Assembly (NCBI RefSeq): GCF_027595985.1
Contig: NC_073308.1
Location: 14,042,511 to 14,106,510 of the forward strand
Length of the DNA: 64,000 bases
Direction: 5' to 3'
DNA from: Sorex araneus
Lineage: Eukaryota; Chordata; Mammalia; Eulipotyphla; Soricidae
Shown here: piece after piece, positions 11,127 through 21,256 of the stretch
Layout: each line of letters begins with the position of its first letter
Numbering within the stretch: position 1 is the first letter of the stretch
Position numbers and translations under genes: made by a program
Notes under the pieces: generated by a model
Databases searched by the model: none
Told to the model about the DNA's origin: nothing
What the model saw: only the letters and a program-made list of their open reading frames with translations

Positions 11127-11179
<53 letters not shown>
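11127..11179. repeat. (AC)n microsatellite, about 26 units
   Basis: An uninterrupted AC dinucleotide repeat, preceded by imperfect acacagac units from 11108. Confidence 0.97.
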
Positions 11180-11182
<3 letters not shown>

Positions 11183-11631
11183 TGCTATCACCTCACAGCT
11201 TTCTCAAGTCTGTGGTCATGTGATTTCCAGGCATGGGGTTGCCATGGAGATGGGAATAAATGACTGCCCAGAAAAGCCAGCTGGTTTGACACAAGTTCAG
11301 TGCAGCCGAACGAGGGGTGAGCGGGCTCCTGTCCTGGTGCTCGACCCCTCTGGGGGCCTGGCTCTGGGTGCAGCTGTGTCCTCATACTTGGAGGGGACCG
11401 GGGGGGTCACTGGCACACTGAGCTCTGCCCAGGTCATGGGGACCTGATGGATTCTCCTGCCCTCTCCACAGCACTCTTGGTCCTGGGTCCCATAGATGTG
11501 CAAGCTCCCAGAGTCTGACCCAGCTCAGAAGCTGACCTTGGCATGACTTTGGTCTAATCTTAGCCTTCTCCACTGATTTCCAGGCTAGGAGCCGTTTCAA
11601 CAGCACCTGTGCCTGGTGGCTAGGGCACCCG

Positions 11632-11647
11632 CCCCCCCCCCCCCCCC
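11632..11647. repeat. Poly-C run (16 bases)
   Basis: Sixteen consecutive C residues. The length could be affected by sequencing or assembly error. Confidence 0.9.
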
Positions 11648-11785
11648 ATTACAAATCTGCATCTATATGCAGGTTCAAGCTCAGGGAGCCCCAGGCGGCA
11701 TCGAGGATCATGTGACATATACTCTCCTGGGGGGTGGAGGAGGTTTGGGGGTTGGGTCCCCCAGTGAGACCCGCTCTCCCTACAG

Positions 11786-11930
11786 GCCCGGCTGCTGTCA
11801 CCGCCCGCTCGCTGCCGGCTGCATGCTGCGCTGGCCTCCTGTGCCACGGCCGCTCTCATCCTGTCCAACCTGGTCTTCCTGGGTGGCAGCCAGGTGGGCC
11901 AGATCTACTGGGACCGGATCTTCATCCAAG
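11786..11930 (+). CDS. HHAT: HHAT coding exon e (human residues ~416-464)
   Basis: Begins after ctccctacag and reads ARLLSPPARCRLHAALASC, then ATAALILSNLVFLGGSQVGQ and IYWDRIFIQ plus the first base of a Gly codon before gtacagg. Human has ARYFSPQARRRFHAALASC in the same place, so length and phase (0 in, 1 out) are conserved. It encodes a cytosolic loop followed by the penultimate transmembrane helix (LILSNLVFLGG). CpG-rich codon use and replacement of Tyr-Phe by Leu-Leu fit the GC-rich setting. Confidence 0.93.
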
Positions 11931-13316
11931 GTACAGGAGGGCACAGAGTGAGGGGAGGCTTGTGCGGGGGAGGGCACGGGCAGGTGGCATGACTGCGGTC
12001 TTGGCGTGGCTGTGATGCTCATATGTGGACAGCATTGTGGCCTGATACCAGGGTGGCTGTGGTCTTGGCATGGCTGAGTGCAGCCCCTTCCTCTTTCTGC
12101 CCTGAGTGCCTGTGGCCCCCCAGCTCTGTGTACCCTGAGTCCCCCAGCCTCCCCCGCCCCAGGCTAGCCCTGTGCTGCCCCCATTTACCAAACACCTGCT
12201 GAGGGCTCGGAGCGATAGCGTAGTGGGAGGGCGTTTGCCTTGCACGCGGCCGACCCGGGTTCGATCCCTGGCATCCCATATGGTCCCCCAAGCACTGCCA
12301 GGAGTAATTCCTGAGTGCAGAGCCAGGAGTAACCCCTGAGCATCGTGGGATGTGATCCAAAAAGGAAAAAAATAAACACCTGCTGAGATCTTGCGCCGAG
12401 CATGGCTATGCCAGGAGAACCCCACAAGGCCCTGAGTCCCAGGCACGGACCTCCAGGGGGACTCAGCTTGTGGTGACTGCACCCCCAGATCCACATGAAC
12501 CCCCTCATCTCTGGTTCCTCCTGAGGGTCTTTGTAGATGCAGCAGCCACAGGGGGTTGCACTGGATCTGAGGAATCCACACCCACTCGGTGTGCAGCTGG
12601 GGAGGCTTGAGGAGGAGGAAGCGGAGGACGGGCAGGGCCCAGCCTTTGGGGGTGCATGCCCAGTGCCTCCAGGGTTGGGTGGGGATTCAGCTCATCTTGA
12701 ACCCTCCAGATGCCATGGGAAAGGAAGGAGGCTGTGGGGTCCTCACCCCATGCCCTGCCCACAGTTGTGTGGGCTCCCAGTGCCTGCTGAGCCCCCATGA
12801 CACCCCTTCGCTTTCTCCCACTCCTCACTCCGGCCTTGGGGGTGGCTGCACAGGCACCAGCAGCTCCTGGGCTTCTGCCGTAGCCCTGCACCTCTCAGGC
12901 CCGTGCCTGCCGTCCATGCCCTTCCAGGCTGGGTGAGGGCCCCTTCCTGCAGGGGCCCGTGGTAGTGGCACAGCCAGACTCCTCATTACCACCCACTAAC
13001 TGTTCCCGGGTCACTGGGGTCAGCCACATCTCCCACTGCTGCCCAGCACCCTAGCCTGCTCTTGTTTGACTTGAGGGGTCCCTTGAGGGACCCCAGCCAA
13101 GGTCATGTCACTCCCGAGGCTCAAAGATCCAAACTGCTGAAAGCCCCATTTACGCCCCGTTCATACCTCATCCACGCTTTCCCACACCGGGTGTGGGAGA
13201 ACAGAGAACAGATGGAGGAGGATGCCCTCTCAGGTGATGGGGGGTGGGGAGGGCCGACAGTGAAGCGACAGATGGGCAGGGCCATGTTGCTCACAGCTCT
13301 TCTCTCGTTCCCGCAG
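11931..13316 (+). other. HHAT: HHAT last intron
   Basis: A 1,386-base intron (gtacag to cccgcag). It contains one well preserved forward SINE (12204-12373) with a 14-bp target duplication. The remainder is GC-rich and unassigned. Confidence 0.85.
12204..12373 (+). repeat. Young full-length shrew SOR-type SINE with perfect 14-bp TSD
   Basis: It shows a head ggctcggagcgatagcg, A-box region agcgtagtgggaggg, B box gggttcgatccc, body catcccatatggtccccca, ggagtaattcctgagtgcag and gtgatccaaaaaggaaaaaa, then an A-rich tail. The direct repeat aaacacctgctgag occurs at 12190-12203 and again at 12374-12387 without mismatch. Confidence 0.96.
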
Positions 13317-13408
13317 GCTGGCCCTGGGTGACTCTGTCGGTGCTGGGGTTTCTGTACTGTTACGCCCACGTGGGCATTGCCTGGGCCCACACGTGCTCAC
13401 TGGACTGA
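13317..13408 (+). CDS. HHAT: HHAT final coding exon f with stop codon
   Basis: After cgttcccgcag the exon completes the split Gly and reads [20 protein letters not shown], then [10 protein letters not shown] and TGA at 13406-13408. This is the last transmembrane helix and the short C-terminus of HHAT. Human reads [20 protein letters not shown] then IAWAQTYATD, so the protein ends at the same residue. The last four residues differ (CSLD against YATD). The six exons visible here total 265 codons, the number expected for human residues 229-493. Confidence 0.94.
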
Positions 13409-14107
13409 CCCCAATCCTGCACCCTGAGACAGCACCAGCATGTGCTCCCTGTTTATCCTGACGGGACCCTGGGTAAGGGAGCAGGGTCCAGGCATGAGGA
13501 CATGATGCCTCACCTTTGGGAGTCCCAGAATCTCGTTCTGTGAGGGGCTCAGGCCCTGGTTCTCTGTCTTTATGGGGCGGGCAGTTCTTGGTGGCAGCCC
13601 AGAAATGGCCTGGGGGAGCGCCAATGTCTTCCCTGGCTGCTGCTCTTGAATGGCCCACAGGTGGTCTTGGGAACTCAGCCCCAGTCTGGAATGGGGGCCA
13701 GCCCCCCTGGGCCTGAGAACTCTAGCTCTCACCCGCCACAAGCTGTAGCCCGTGACTCCAGCGCCTGCAGGCATGGGGGTAGGTGAGGGGTGCTCCTCTC
13801 CCACCCGCCCCAGCCCAGCCAGTCACATGGCTTTGCGGTCAGGAAAGAAGGAGCCTTTTTTCTAGGGTGCAGAAAATCCTGATTTGCTCTGGGCTCCCTG
13901 TGGGTGTCACTGAACTGGGGCCCCACTGGGGCGCTGGAGAGGCTCGGTCTCCTGCGCCTGACACTGCAGCCCCTGGCGCCAGTCCGGCTTGCTGGACACT
14001 GTTGTGGGACAGCGGATCTGACAGGGACCTGCCCCTTTGCAGAGGTGGTCAGCGCTGGGCATTTGAGTTCTCATGCTTATCCAAAGGTGTTCCTTGTGCT
14101 TTTTGAA

Positions 14108-14252
14108 AAAAATTAATTTTTTAGCGCCACACCTGGCAGTGCCCAAGGATCACTCATGGGGGGCTCAGGAGACCCTTTAGGGTATTGGAAATCCAACCTG
14201 GGTCAGCCATGTGTCAGGCCAGTGCCTCAGCTTCAGGGCCGTCTCTGGGCCC
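14108..14252 (-). repeat. Decayed SOR-type SINE inside the HHAT 3' UTR
   Basis: A reverse copy: aattttttagcgccacacc, ggcagtgcccaaggatcac, ggtattggaaatccaacctg, then a degraded head ending at tctctgggcccc. It is antisense to HHAT, so the HHAT mRNA would carry the SINE complement. Confidence 0.75.
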
Positions 14253-14513
14253 CCACACTCCACCCGCAAACTCTGGACTGTGAGCTGTGGGTCTCTTTGG
14301 GAACTGCTCGTCCCAAGAAACTGGTGTTTGGGGGTTTGGCAGGCGCTGACCGGTGTTTGGCTCCCATCTGGAGGTGCCTCTGTCTACCGCCCAGGAGCAT
14401 GGGGCAGCTCCCATCAGCCCCTTCAGCCCCTCTCGGGCCTCTCGGGTGCGCTGAGAGCCCTCTGTAACTGTGAGGGGAATAGACAGGTGAATGTGAGGGT
14501 CTGTGTAAAATAG

Positions 14514-14519
14514 TTTATT
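14514..14519 (-). terminator. KCNH1: Candidate KCNH1 poly(A) signal (AATAAA on the - strand)
   Basis: TTTATT on the + strand reads AATAAA on the - strand, 1.66 kb past the KCNH1 stop. I saw no other AATAAA or ATTAAA on this strand between 14,520 and 16,175. No strong U/GU-rich element follows it, so use is plausible but unproven. Only 5 bases separate it from the HHAT signal on the other strand. Confidence 0.55.
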
Positions 14520-14524
14520 GTTGT

Positions 14525-14534
14525 AATAAATAAA
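14525..14534 (+). terminator. HHAT: HHAT poly(A) signal, overlapping AATAAA pair
   Basis: AATAAA lies at 14525-14530 and again at 14529-14534. It is followed by ttttctgttttac and then a GT-rich stretch ccttgtgcttgttg at 14560-14573, which fits a downstream element. Expected cleavage is around 14,550-14,558. Confidence 0.85.
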
Positions 14535-15947
14535 AGTAGACTTTTCTGTTTTACAAATATCCTTGTGCTTGTTGAAAAAGGTGGAGATGATGCCTTTCAA
14601 TACACTGGGCTGTGGCGGCAGCATTTGGGGTGCTGCTCCGGGGGGAGGGGCTCTTAGAGGTGGCTGCTCGGGGCGGAGTTCTCACAGAGCCAGTGGGGCC
14701 CGGCTCGGGGCTCTCCCCGCAGAAGCAGCTCCCCCAGCCCAGGGCCCCACTGCTGGCCCCGCAGGAGGGTGGGGAGTCCCAGGGATGGGGCTGGGGGAGC
14801 AATGGGGAATGCCACTCAGGGGTCCCCCAGGGCATGAGGGAAAATAGAAGCTGTAAATTCACATTCTTTGCTAGAACTGGGTGCCTAGAGGGCTGAGACC
14901 TTTCTCCCACAGCTGCTGTGGTGGTGGCACAGGGACCCCTGTGCGGTGGGAGGAGGGGGACAGGAGACCCGCTCATGGCCCTTGAGGCTGAAGCACTGTT
15001 CTTGTGACATCTCCAGTGATCTGGTTCGCCCCAGGCAGTCTGGGGGACACAGAGGTATGCAGGCAGGAGAGGGGGTCCTTCCCCTCCCCCACCCGCCCAG
15101 GGTGCGGATGAGAAGGGAAGCCAGTTGCAGAGCCAGCTCTCACCCCTCAAGGGGCAACCAAGGGGGCAAACATGACGACCTATCCCGCCAGGGGGCTCCC
15201 GACACTGAGGACCCCATCCCCTGTGCCCGGAAAGTGCAGCACATTGCTTCCAAGCTGGGTCCTGCGGCCCGCGGCAGCGAGCAGGCGCTGCTGCGCACAC
15301 GGCGGCCTGGCTGGTTTCTGAGGACAGGGACAGCAGAGGACTCTTGCCAGGCTCTGGGCCCGGCCAGTCAGAAGGACCCTCGCAGGCACAGGCGCAGGCA
15401 GCAGCGGCCTCCCGAGGGGCTGGCGAAGGTTTGTCCCGCAGCTCCGCACCAGCATCAGTCCTGGCACCTTCCCCGCTCAGAGCAGCGAGGGAGCAGCCCA
15501 GGGCTGGCTCACACCCAGCCCGCAGGCAGCAGCCTGCGCTCGGCTTGGCCCTCCTCTGCTCACTTTCTTCTCAGCAGCCTGGAACTCATGGCCTCGGGGC
15601 ACCAGGACCAGCCTGTGCATCCCCCCTCCCCATACTCAGGGTCAGGCAGGTGCTCCATAGGACACGGGTCTGCCACGGGAAAGGCCTCAGGTGGGTGGCT
15701 CCGTGAGGCCAGACCTCAGGACCCATCTAACCGCCTCTTGGCTGTAGGGTAGCTACTTCCTCCCTCCTTCCCTCCTTTTCTTCTGCTTTTCTCCCCAAGA
15801 GCCCTGAGCCCAAAGGAAAGGAGGGGCCTTGCAAACAGAGCCCAGTACCCAAGGGACCCAGGGGCGAACACCAGCACCCCAAAGTCTGTGTAGAGGAGAT
15901 CTGAGCCATATGGGGGCCTGGGGAGCTGCTGAGGAGCCATCTGTACA

Positions 15948-16032
15948 TACATGAATGCACATGTGTGCACATACATGAGTATACATGTATGTACATGAGT
16001 ATTTACACGTATGTACATACGTGAGTCAATGC
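15948..16032. repeat. Alternating tacatg/gtacatac low-complexity tract
   Basis: Repeated catacatgag, acatgtatgtacatgag and cgtatgtacatac words form an alternating purine-pyrimidine, partly palindromic tract within the predicted KCNH1 3' UTR. Confidence 0.75.
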
Positions 16033-16175
16033 CTGTACATACCCAAGCTCCCTGACCCGGGGCAGTTTCTGCTCAGCAGGATCTGAGCTCAAGGCCCAGG
16101 GGTACCACAGGACACTGTCCTCCCCAGCCCGCAGCCCCTGGACACCCGCAGGGCGCCACCCAGCTTGGCCCAGCC

Positions 16176-17018
16176 TCAGCTGGCTCTGAAGTCATCCTGG
16201 TCCTCCTCTGCAGCCACCGCGGGGGACGGGGGCCCTGAGACATCAAAGAGCTCCTGTGGGGACTGAGTGGGCCGGCGGGCAGCCAGTAGGCGCAGCACCT
16301 GGCCCAGCTGCTGCTCCAGGCGGGCCACCTGCGCGCCCAGGGCCTGCAGGTCCTCCTTGAGCTCCAGCTTCACCTCCAGCACAGCAGCCTGCAGCGTCTG
16401 CTCGGGGATGGGGTAGAAGGAGTGCTTGGCCTCGGGCAGCACGGGGCTGCGGTCTTGCGGGCTGCGGGCCTCACCCGCACTGTCCAGGCGCAGGTCACTC
16501 CTGGTGATGCCACTGTCACACGAGTCCGTCTTCTTCAGCGTGGCCTCACACGCTGCCTTTCCCCGCTCCCGCAAAGTCTCCATGGACTCGGCCTTGGACA
16601 CCTTGTCCCAGTCCTCAACCCTCCCGCCTGCCGCGTCCCGGAAGCGGGCCCAACCCCGGCGCTTGGCACCCTCCATGCCGGCTGCCTTGGGGCCCAGGCC
16701 CTCAGCCCCCGGAGCCTGCAGCCGGGCCTGGTCAGAGGCCCCCGGCAGGGCAGCCTGCAAGGCCACAGGTGTGGCGGGGCTCTCGCGCACGGTCACCACA
16801 CAGGACTCTGGGGCCGGGCGCCCGCCCTTCTCCACGTCCACGTCTTCAGGGTCGCGACCCCCCCGCTCGGCAGCTAGTCGGGCCTCCTTCTGCTGCCGAA
16901 ACCGCTGGAAGAGCCGACGGACCGGGTGGTCGGGGGGCAGCACCAGGGGCGCCTCGTCTTTGCGCTTCCTGCGCTCCTCCTCCTCCCGCTTGACATCGCT
17001 GATCTTGCGGAACACGAT
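16176..17018 (-). CDS. KCNH1: KCNH1 exon 11: C-terminal tail and stop
   Basis: The last exon of the EAG1/Kv10.1 K+ channel. The exon starts at ATC (17018) after ctcccccag, reading [20 protein letters not shown]. It gives 280 residues, about five fewer than human. In order it contains the C-terminal calmodulin-binding segments (RKISD and [17 protein letters not shown]), a conserved [12 protein letters not shown] block, [44 protein letters not shown], the tetramerising coiled coil ([20 protein letters not shown]) and SPQELF. It ends DQDDFRAS. The stretch after DVEKG is about nine residues shorter than human. The coiled coil has many Lys/Asn/Ile to Gln/Arg/Leu changes. The sequence is strongly GC-rich. 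The GTG at 17013-17015 is internal, not a start. Confidence 0.95.
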   Translation of the reverse strand: MVFRKISDVKREEEERRKRKDEAPLVLPPDHPVRRLFQRFRQQKEARLAAERGGRDPEDVDVEKGGRPAPESCVVTVRESPATPVALQAALPGASDQARLQAPGAEGLGPKAAGMEGAKRRGWARFRDAAGGRVEDWDKVSKAESMETLRERGKAACEATLKKTDSCDSGITRSDLRLDSAGEARSPQDRSPVLPEAKHSFYPIPEQTLQAAVLEVKLELKEDLQALGAQVARLEQQLGQVLRLLAARRPTQSPQELFDVSGPPSPAVAAEEDQDDFRAS

Positions 17019-19370
17019 CTGGGGGAGAAGGGCAGAGGCACGTAGGGTCAGGGGGCCCGGAACCCCCCTGCTGGCTGGGTCCCCCTCCTCCCGGCTTTGC
17101 TGAGCTGCCTCGCACTGACCTCAGCAGCAGCAGGGCTGAGGAGGGCGCCACAGGGACAGTGAAACGCAGCCACTGCCCACACCCCAACTCTGCAAGAGGT
17201 CAGGCCCAGGCTTTCCTGAACTCCTGAACCCGTGTTGTCACGGCTGTGGCACACCACAGCCCAGCTGTCCGTGGCCTCCCAGAGGCTCCATCATGCCCTG
17301 ACCAAGCTGGGTCCACACTCCCAGCATCTCTCTTGGGGGTCAGAGTATGCCACGGCCTGCTCCACTCTGGCACCTCAGAGCACCCCAACCGCAGCAAGGG
17401 AGGTGCAGTCAGATTGGGCAGCGTGGTGCCCGCTGGGACGTACAGATCGACAGGCTCTGCACTGCTGGCCAGGAAGGCCCTGAGTACCCACGGCATCCTT
17501 GGGAGCAGGAGCCCCCTGGGCTGCCTTCCGTGAGCTGCCGTATGGGAGGCACTGTATGCATGTGGGAACAGTGCGGGGAGGGGGCCTCATGTGCTGGGCT
17601 GTGCGTCCACACTCCATCCTGGAATGCTGAAACCCAGATGACGCTAGGGCAGCTGCCTGGGCTCGGCACCTGGAGACTGCTCTGGGAGCAGCGGAGTCAC
17701 AGGCACAGCACGGGACCGAGCAGTTCACCCAGGTGGAGGCGAGGCTCCAGGTGCGTCCCTCAGGGTGCTGGAAGATAGGCACTGTGGTTCCTAGCACGTC
17801 CCTGGCACTGAGCTGTCCGGCCCGGTGGACCAAGTATTTCTGGGATCCCTGTTCACTTCTTGGGGACAGTCCCCAATGTCCCTGCTGGCACTTAGTGCTG
17901 GCCCAGAGCCCTGGGACAGGTGAAAGTGCCGTCTCACAGGGGCCCAGTGTCCACTGAGGTACAAGGAGCAGGTGCCCAGCGGAGCCCATCCCCAACCTCT
18001 GCAGCAGCTGGGCACAGGTGCACACAGTATGAGGCTAGTCTCGCCACTGCAGAGGGCTACGGGCCAGTGCCCAGAGCAGGACACAGGGCCCGCAGACCCC
18101 TGCCCCACATCCCTAGGCCTGGCCCACTCATGGCCTTGAGTCTGGTGCCCACTTACCCATACACCCAGGCTGTACCCTGGGGGTCACCCAGGAGGTCAGG
18201 AGACGAGGAAGAAGGCTGCTGAGGGAGAAAGCAGGGGTTTCCAGCAGCCACCACTGCACTAAAGGAAATGGCGCTTTTCTCCCTGGTCCTGTGTGCACTT
18301 CTGGAGCAGCACGCTGAGGTGTGTGCAGGTACACATAACACACGGGCGTGGACATGTACAGACACGTGTGAGCACGTGTTCAGGCTGGGCCTCAGCTGGG
18401 CTCATGCATAGCTCGAACAATGAGCAGGCGGGCATAGGTCTTGCTGGCCAAAGGCCTGGCTGCCCAGCCAAGGGGCGGAGCCTCAAAGCCAGGACTGGCC
18501 CCACTGCGAGGAGGCAAAGGCTGGGGAGGCCCAGCCGGGGCTGAAGGTGCTGCAGGGACCATGGGGCAGTGGGATCTGCAGCCGGGTGTCACGCGTCCCC
18601 GTTCCTCTCCAGGTCCCTGTCCTGCTGCTGCTGCTGCAGGTACGGTGCTGAGACAGTGAGATGTTCCCAGCCCTCAGCAGGTGCCCCGCAGCCCTGCCTC
18701 AGAGACTCGGCATGTCCCCACAGGCAGGCACAAGACACCATGGGTACCGGGAGTCCCAGCTCAGCCCCCGGCCAGAGGCATGAGGGATATGGCTGCAGGG
18801 CAGTGGGGCACAGACTGAGAATGATCTCCCGGCCCCCCCAACACCTCCCCTCCCCTTGTAGCAACAAGTCCCTGCTGCCCACCCCCATGAGCCTGTGATA
18901 CGAGCTGCAGCCCCCGCCAGGTGCGATGGGACTGAACGAGGCCCTCCATCCTGTGGAGCCTACGGAGTCAAGGACACAGCTGGTGGCCGAGGAAAAGCAG
19001 AATGATGGTTAGTTGACTTCAGACACCCCTGCCCAGCCTCAAGGTCAGAGGTCAGATGGCACCCACCTACAGCCCGGGGCTGACCTCTTAGGCATTGTGG
19101 AGGCTGAATCAGCCCCCAGAGACAGTGGGGACTCCAGGGCACCCTATCGCTACCCACCTCTGGTCGAGGAAACCCTCAGACATAACTGATGTGGGCGGAC
19201 CCATTCACCCATGGGAGACTGAGCCTGTGCCACGCTCGCTATCATGTCGGCCCATTGGCTGCGGCGGGGAGGAAGGACAGCCTGGCCTGGGGGCCATCCA
19301 CACCTGTCACCTGCTGTGGAAAATGCTGGAAGCTACCTTGGGCTTCAGCCAGACACAATACAGACACAGC

Positions 19371-19520
19371 ATTTTCACTTTGCACGGAACCTGGGTTCCA
19401 CCCCCAGCACTGCACAGGATCCCCTGAGACCTGTCACGAGTGATCCCTGAGCACAGAGCCAGGACTGATCCCTGAGCACAGAATCAGGAGTCATCCCTGA
19501 TCTCCCTCCCCACAAAAAAT
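19371..19520 (+). repeat. Decayed SOR-type SINE with a duplicated tail module
   Basis: cgaacctgggttccaccc-like B-box remnants are followed by ggatcccctgagacctg, and then the tail module (atccctgagcacagagccag) appears twice in tandem before cccacaaaaaatc. The head is lost. Confidence 0.65.
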
Positions 19521-19599
19521 CAGATTCAGGGTCCAAGTCGGCCTGAGCAGCAGTGTTGGTCAGCACCGTGGGTAGTGGCTCCCAAAAATCACTTGTCCC

Positions 19600-19788
19600 G
19601 GGGCTGGAGCAATAGCACAGCGGGTAGGGCATTTGCCTTGCACGCGGCCGACCCGGGTTCGATTCCCAGCATCCCATATGGTCCCCTGAGCACCGCCAGG
19701 GGTAATTCCTGAGTGCAGAGCCAGGAGCAACCCCTGTGCATCGCCGGGTGTGACCCAAAAAGCAAAAAAAAAAAAAAAAAAAAAAAAA
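19600..19788 (+). repeat. Young SOR-type SINE with A24 tail and TSD
   Basis: A near-consensus copy: gggctggagcaatagcacag, gggtagggcatttgccttgc, acgcggccgacccgggttcg, attcccagcatcccatatgg, ggtaattcctgagtgcagag, gtgtgacccaaaaagc, then about 24 A. The flanks aaaaatcacttgtccc (19584-19599) and aaaaatcactgtccc (from about 19784) form a target duplication with one base of slippage. Confidence 0.95.
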
Positions 19789-20649
19789 TCACTGTCCCAC
19801 CACTAGTGGGTGCTGAGGCTAGGTGCTCCCTCAGGGGGGCAGCCTCCCGCCCCCCACACACACAGAGCCTGGAGACTCCACAGCGTCTGTGGACAATGAG
19901 CAGGAGCCAAGCAAACGAAGCTTCCTGGAGAGGCAGAGGAAGGGCATCAGACAGGGAGCCTGGGCCCCATAGCACCCTAGGAAGTGCCACCCCCAAAAGG
20001 CCAGCTGTCCACCCTGTTCCAGCCTGCCTTATGGCGCTGTCTTCCTGCCCTGGACAACTGGACTTTAGTCTCCAAACAATGAGCTATTCTTAGGACCAGG
20101 GCAGGTCATCCTGCTCCACATTTCCCACCCATCTCAGCTTGCCGGGGGTGGGGTCAGTCCTGGTGGGGTCCAGATGCTGGGGGTGGGCTTGGGATAGGCA
20201 GGCATAGGAGGCTGAGTTGGGGAGGCAACCGTTCCTGATGCCTGTCGTCCTGTCACCACTGGCTCCAAGGTCTTTGCACACGGGACCTGATGGCCCCTGG
20301 CTTCTGCAGGGCCAGCCGCCTCCCCACGCAGCCCAGTTCCATGGCGTCATCCGCAGGCTGCACTGAGGACCTGCTGCAGGAGGCAGAGAGGAGGTGATGC
20401 AGCCATGAGACAGCTGCGCACAGAATATTCTGGGTCGTCCCTTGTGACCACCCAGAGGAAAGTGTCCTCTCCACAAGGGACTCACCTGTGCCACACATGT
20501 CCTCTGGTCCAGCGACCAGAGTGGTCACCTGGCTGCCCTGGACCCAAGAGCTGCATGACTGTCCCCCGTCCTGCATCAGGCCCTCAGGAGTCAAGACTGG
20601 TGGCCCAGTGACCCGGCTGCGTGCTGAGCTCAGGGCTGGGCTCCATGCA

Positions 20650-20880
20650 GAGACATGATGCTGACAGTGTCCCAGCCACACTGGGCACCGAGGACTGTGC
20701 ATCTCCCCATGTGGAGTACTCAGCACCAGATACCACTTACCCTCCCCAAGTGGGAAACTCAGCAACAAGCATCACACTTCTCCCTGTGCCAAGGATTTAG
20801 CATCAGCACTATGCAGCTTTCCCAGGGGAACTTAGCACTGGGTCCCTACTGTGCAGGGTGCTCAGCATGGAGTCCTGTGT
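20650..20880. repeat. Degenerate tandem repeat, unit about 40-45 bases
   Basis: Recurring pattern agtactcagcaccagat, gaaactcagcaacaagc, ggatttagcatcagc, ggaacttagcactggg and ggtgctcagcatgg. Roughly five diverged copies of a (t)cagca(c) core at regular spacing. Confidence 0.6.
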
Positions 20881-21059
20881 TCTCTGACCTGGGCCCCTGG
20901 GCAGAGCCCAGGATGTAGCAGACACGATAGGGGTGTGCCATGAGGTCCTTCTGCAAAACACCCTGATGAAGCCCCAGGTGCCCGTGCCCACCAGCCTCCC
21001 CACAGGGCTCTTGGTGCCTCAGCCCAGCCTTTCAAACCGCCCCACACCCCATGGCTCAC

Positions 21060-21256
21060 CCGTTTCCGCAGGTTGTAGGTAAGCACGAGGTTTCGGGAGA
21101 AGGAGTGTGAGAAGGCCGTGTAGAATTCCAGAACCTTCTGCAATGCATCACGCTTGATGACATGCAGGTCGCAGTAGGTGAGGGCACGGACATTGGCGCA
21201 CGACTGGGCCAGAGCAGCCTCCTTCCAGAACACATCTCCGAACACATCCCCCTTCC
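21060..21256 (-). CDS. KCNH1: KCNH1 exon 10: end of CNBHD and intrinsic-ligand tail
   Basis: Reads (G)[39 protein letters not shown] and [26 protein letters not shown], about human residues 612-677. It is the last part of the cyclic-nucleotide-binding homology domain. EAG channels do not bind cyclic nucleotides; a short C-terminal segment fills the pocket, and the YNL of LTYNLRKR is that intrinsic-ligand motif. LRKR is also the first part of a C-terminal calmodulin site that continues into exon 11. The acceptor ctcccacag precedes 21256 (phase 1) and the donor gtgagc follows 21060 (phase 0). Two conservative changes from human are seen (T to A in KEAALA, I to V in NLVL). Confidence 0.96.

Larger units (their letters stand above)
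7832..11785 (+). other. HHAT: HHAT intron (4.0 kb)
   Basis: Bounded by gtgagc and ccctacag. It contains a tandem repeat with octamer motifs (7985-8290), a reverse SINE (9475-9645), a degenerate GGGATGAGTGAGGG repeat (10360-10600), a second decayed SINE (10662-10802), a G-run cluster (10903-10926), a (CA)n microsatellite (11127-11179) and a C16 run (11632-11647). No exon is seen. Confidence 0.8.
13409..14558 (+). other. HHAT: HHAT 3' UTR (predicted)
   Basis: This runs from the TGA to a predicted cleavage site about 20-30 bases after the AATAAA at 14525. It contains a decayed reverse SINE at 14108-14252. The exact 3' end is inferred from the poly(A) signal and the downstream GT-rich element, not from transcripts. 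Confidence 0.75.
14495..16175 (-). other. KCNH1: KCNH1 3' UTR (predicted)
   Basis: Sequence between the KCNH1 stop and the candidate - strand AATAAA. It is GC-rich with several long open frames on both strands (for example a 268-codon + strand frame at 14946-15752) that resemble no family I know. A catgtatg/tacatgag low-complexity stretch lies at 15948-16032. The left boundary is inferred. Confidence 0.55.
17019..21059 (-). other. KCNH1: KCNH1 intron 10 (4.0 kb)
   Basis: Donor gtgagc next to 21060 and acceptor cccccag next to 17018. Contents: a (CTG)5 run at 18622-18637, a decayed forward SINE with a duplicated tail (19371-19520), a young forward SINE (19600-19788) and a degenerate 40-base-class tandem repeat (20650-20880). 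No exon or RNA gene is seen. Confidence 0.85.

Noticed and set aside
12204-12280. tRNA gene (A and B box-like sequence)
   Set aside because: The promoter boxes belong to the tRNA-derived head of a SINE. The acceptor stem cannot be closed and the same head recurs more than a dozen times in the window.
14946-15752. 268-codon + strand open frame
   Set aside because: It lies in the predicted KCNH1 3' UTR, has low-complexity Gln/Arg/Ser/Pro composition typical of GC-rich noncoding DNA, and has no family motif or splice context. A 249-codon frame overlaps it on the other strand.
17013-17018. GTG at 17013-17015 as a start codon for a separate protein
   Set aside because: The preceding ATC and acceptor CAG show that this is inside KCNH1 exon 11; the frame continues from LRKR of exon 10.
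16426-17103. 225-codon + strand frame antisense to KCNH1 exon 11
   Set aside because: It is a mirror of a GC-rich coding exon: few stops occur on the antisense strand because of codon bias. The - strand frame matches a known channel tail and explains the sequence.
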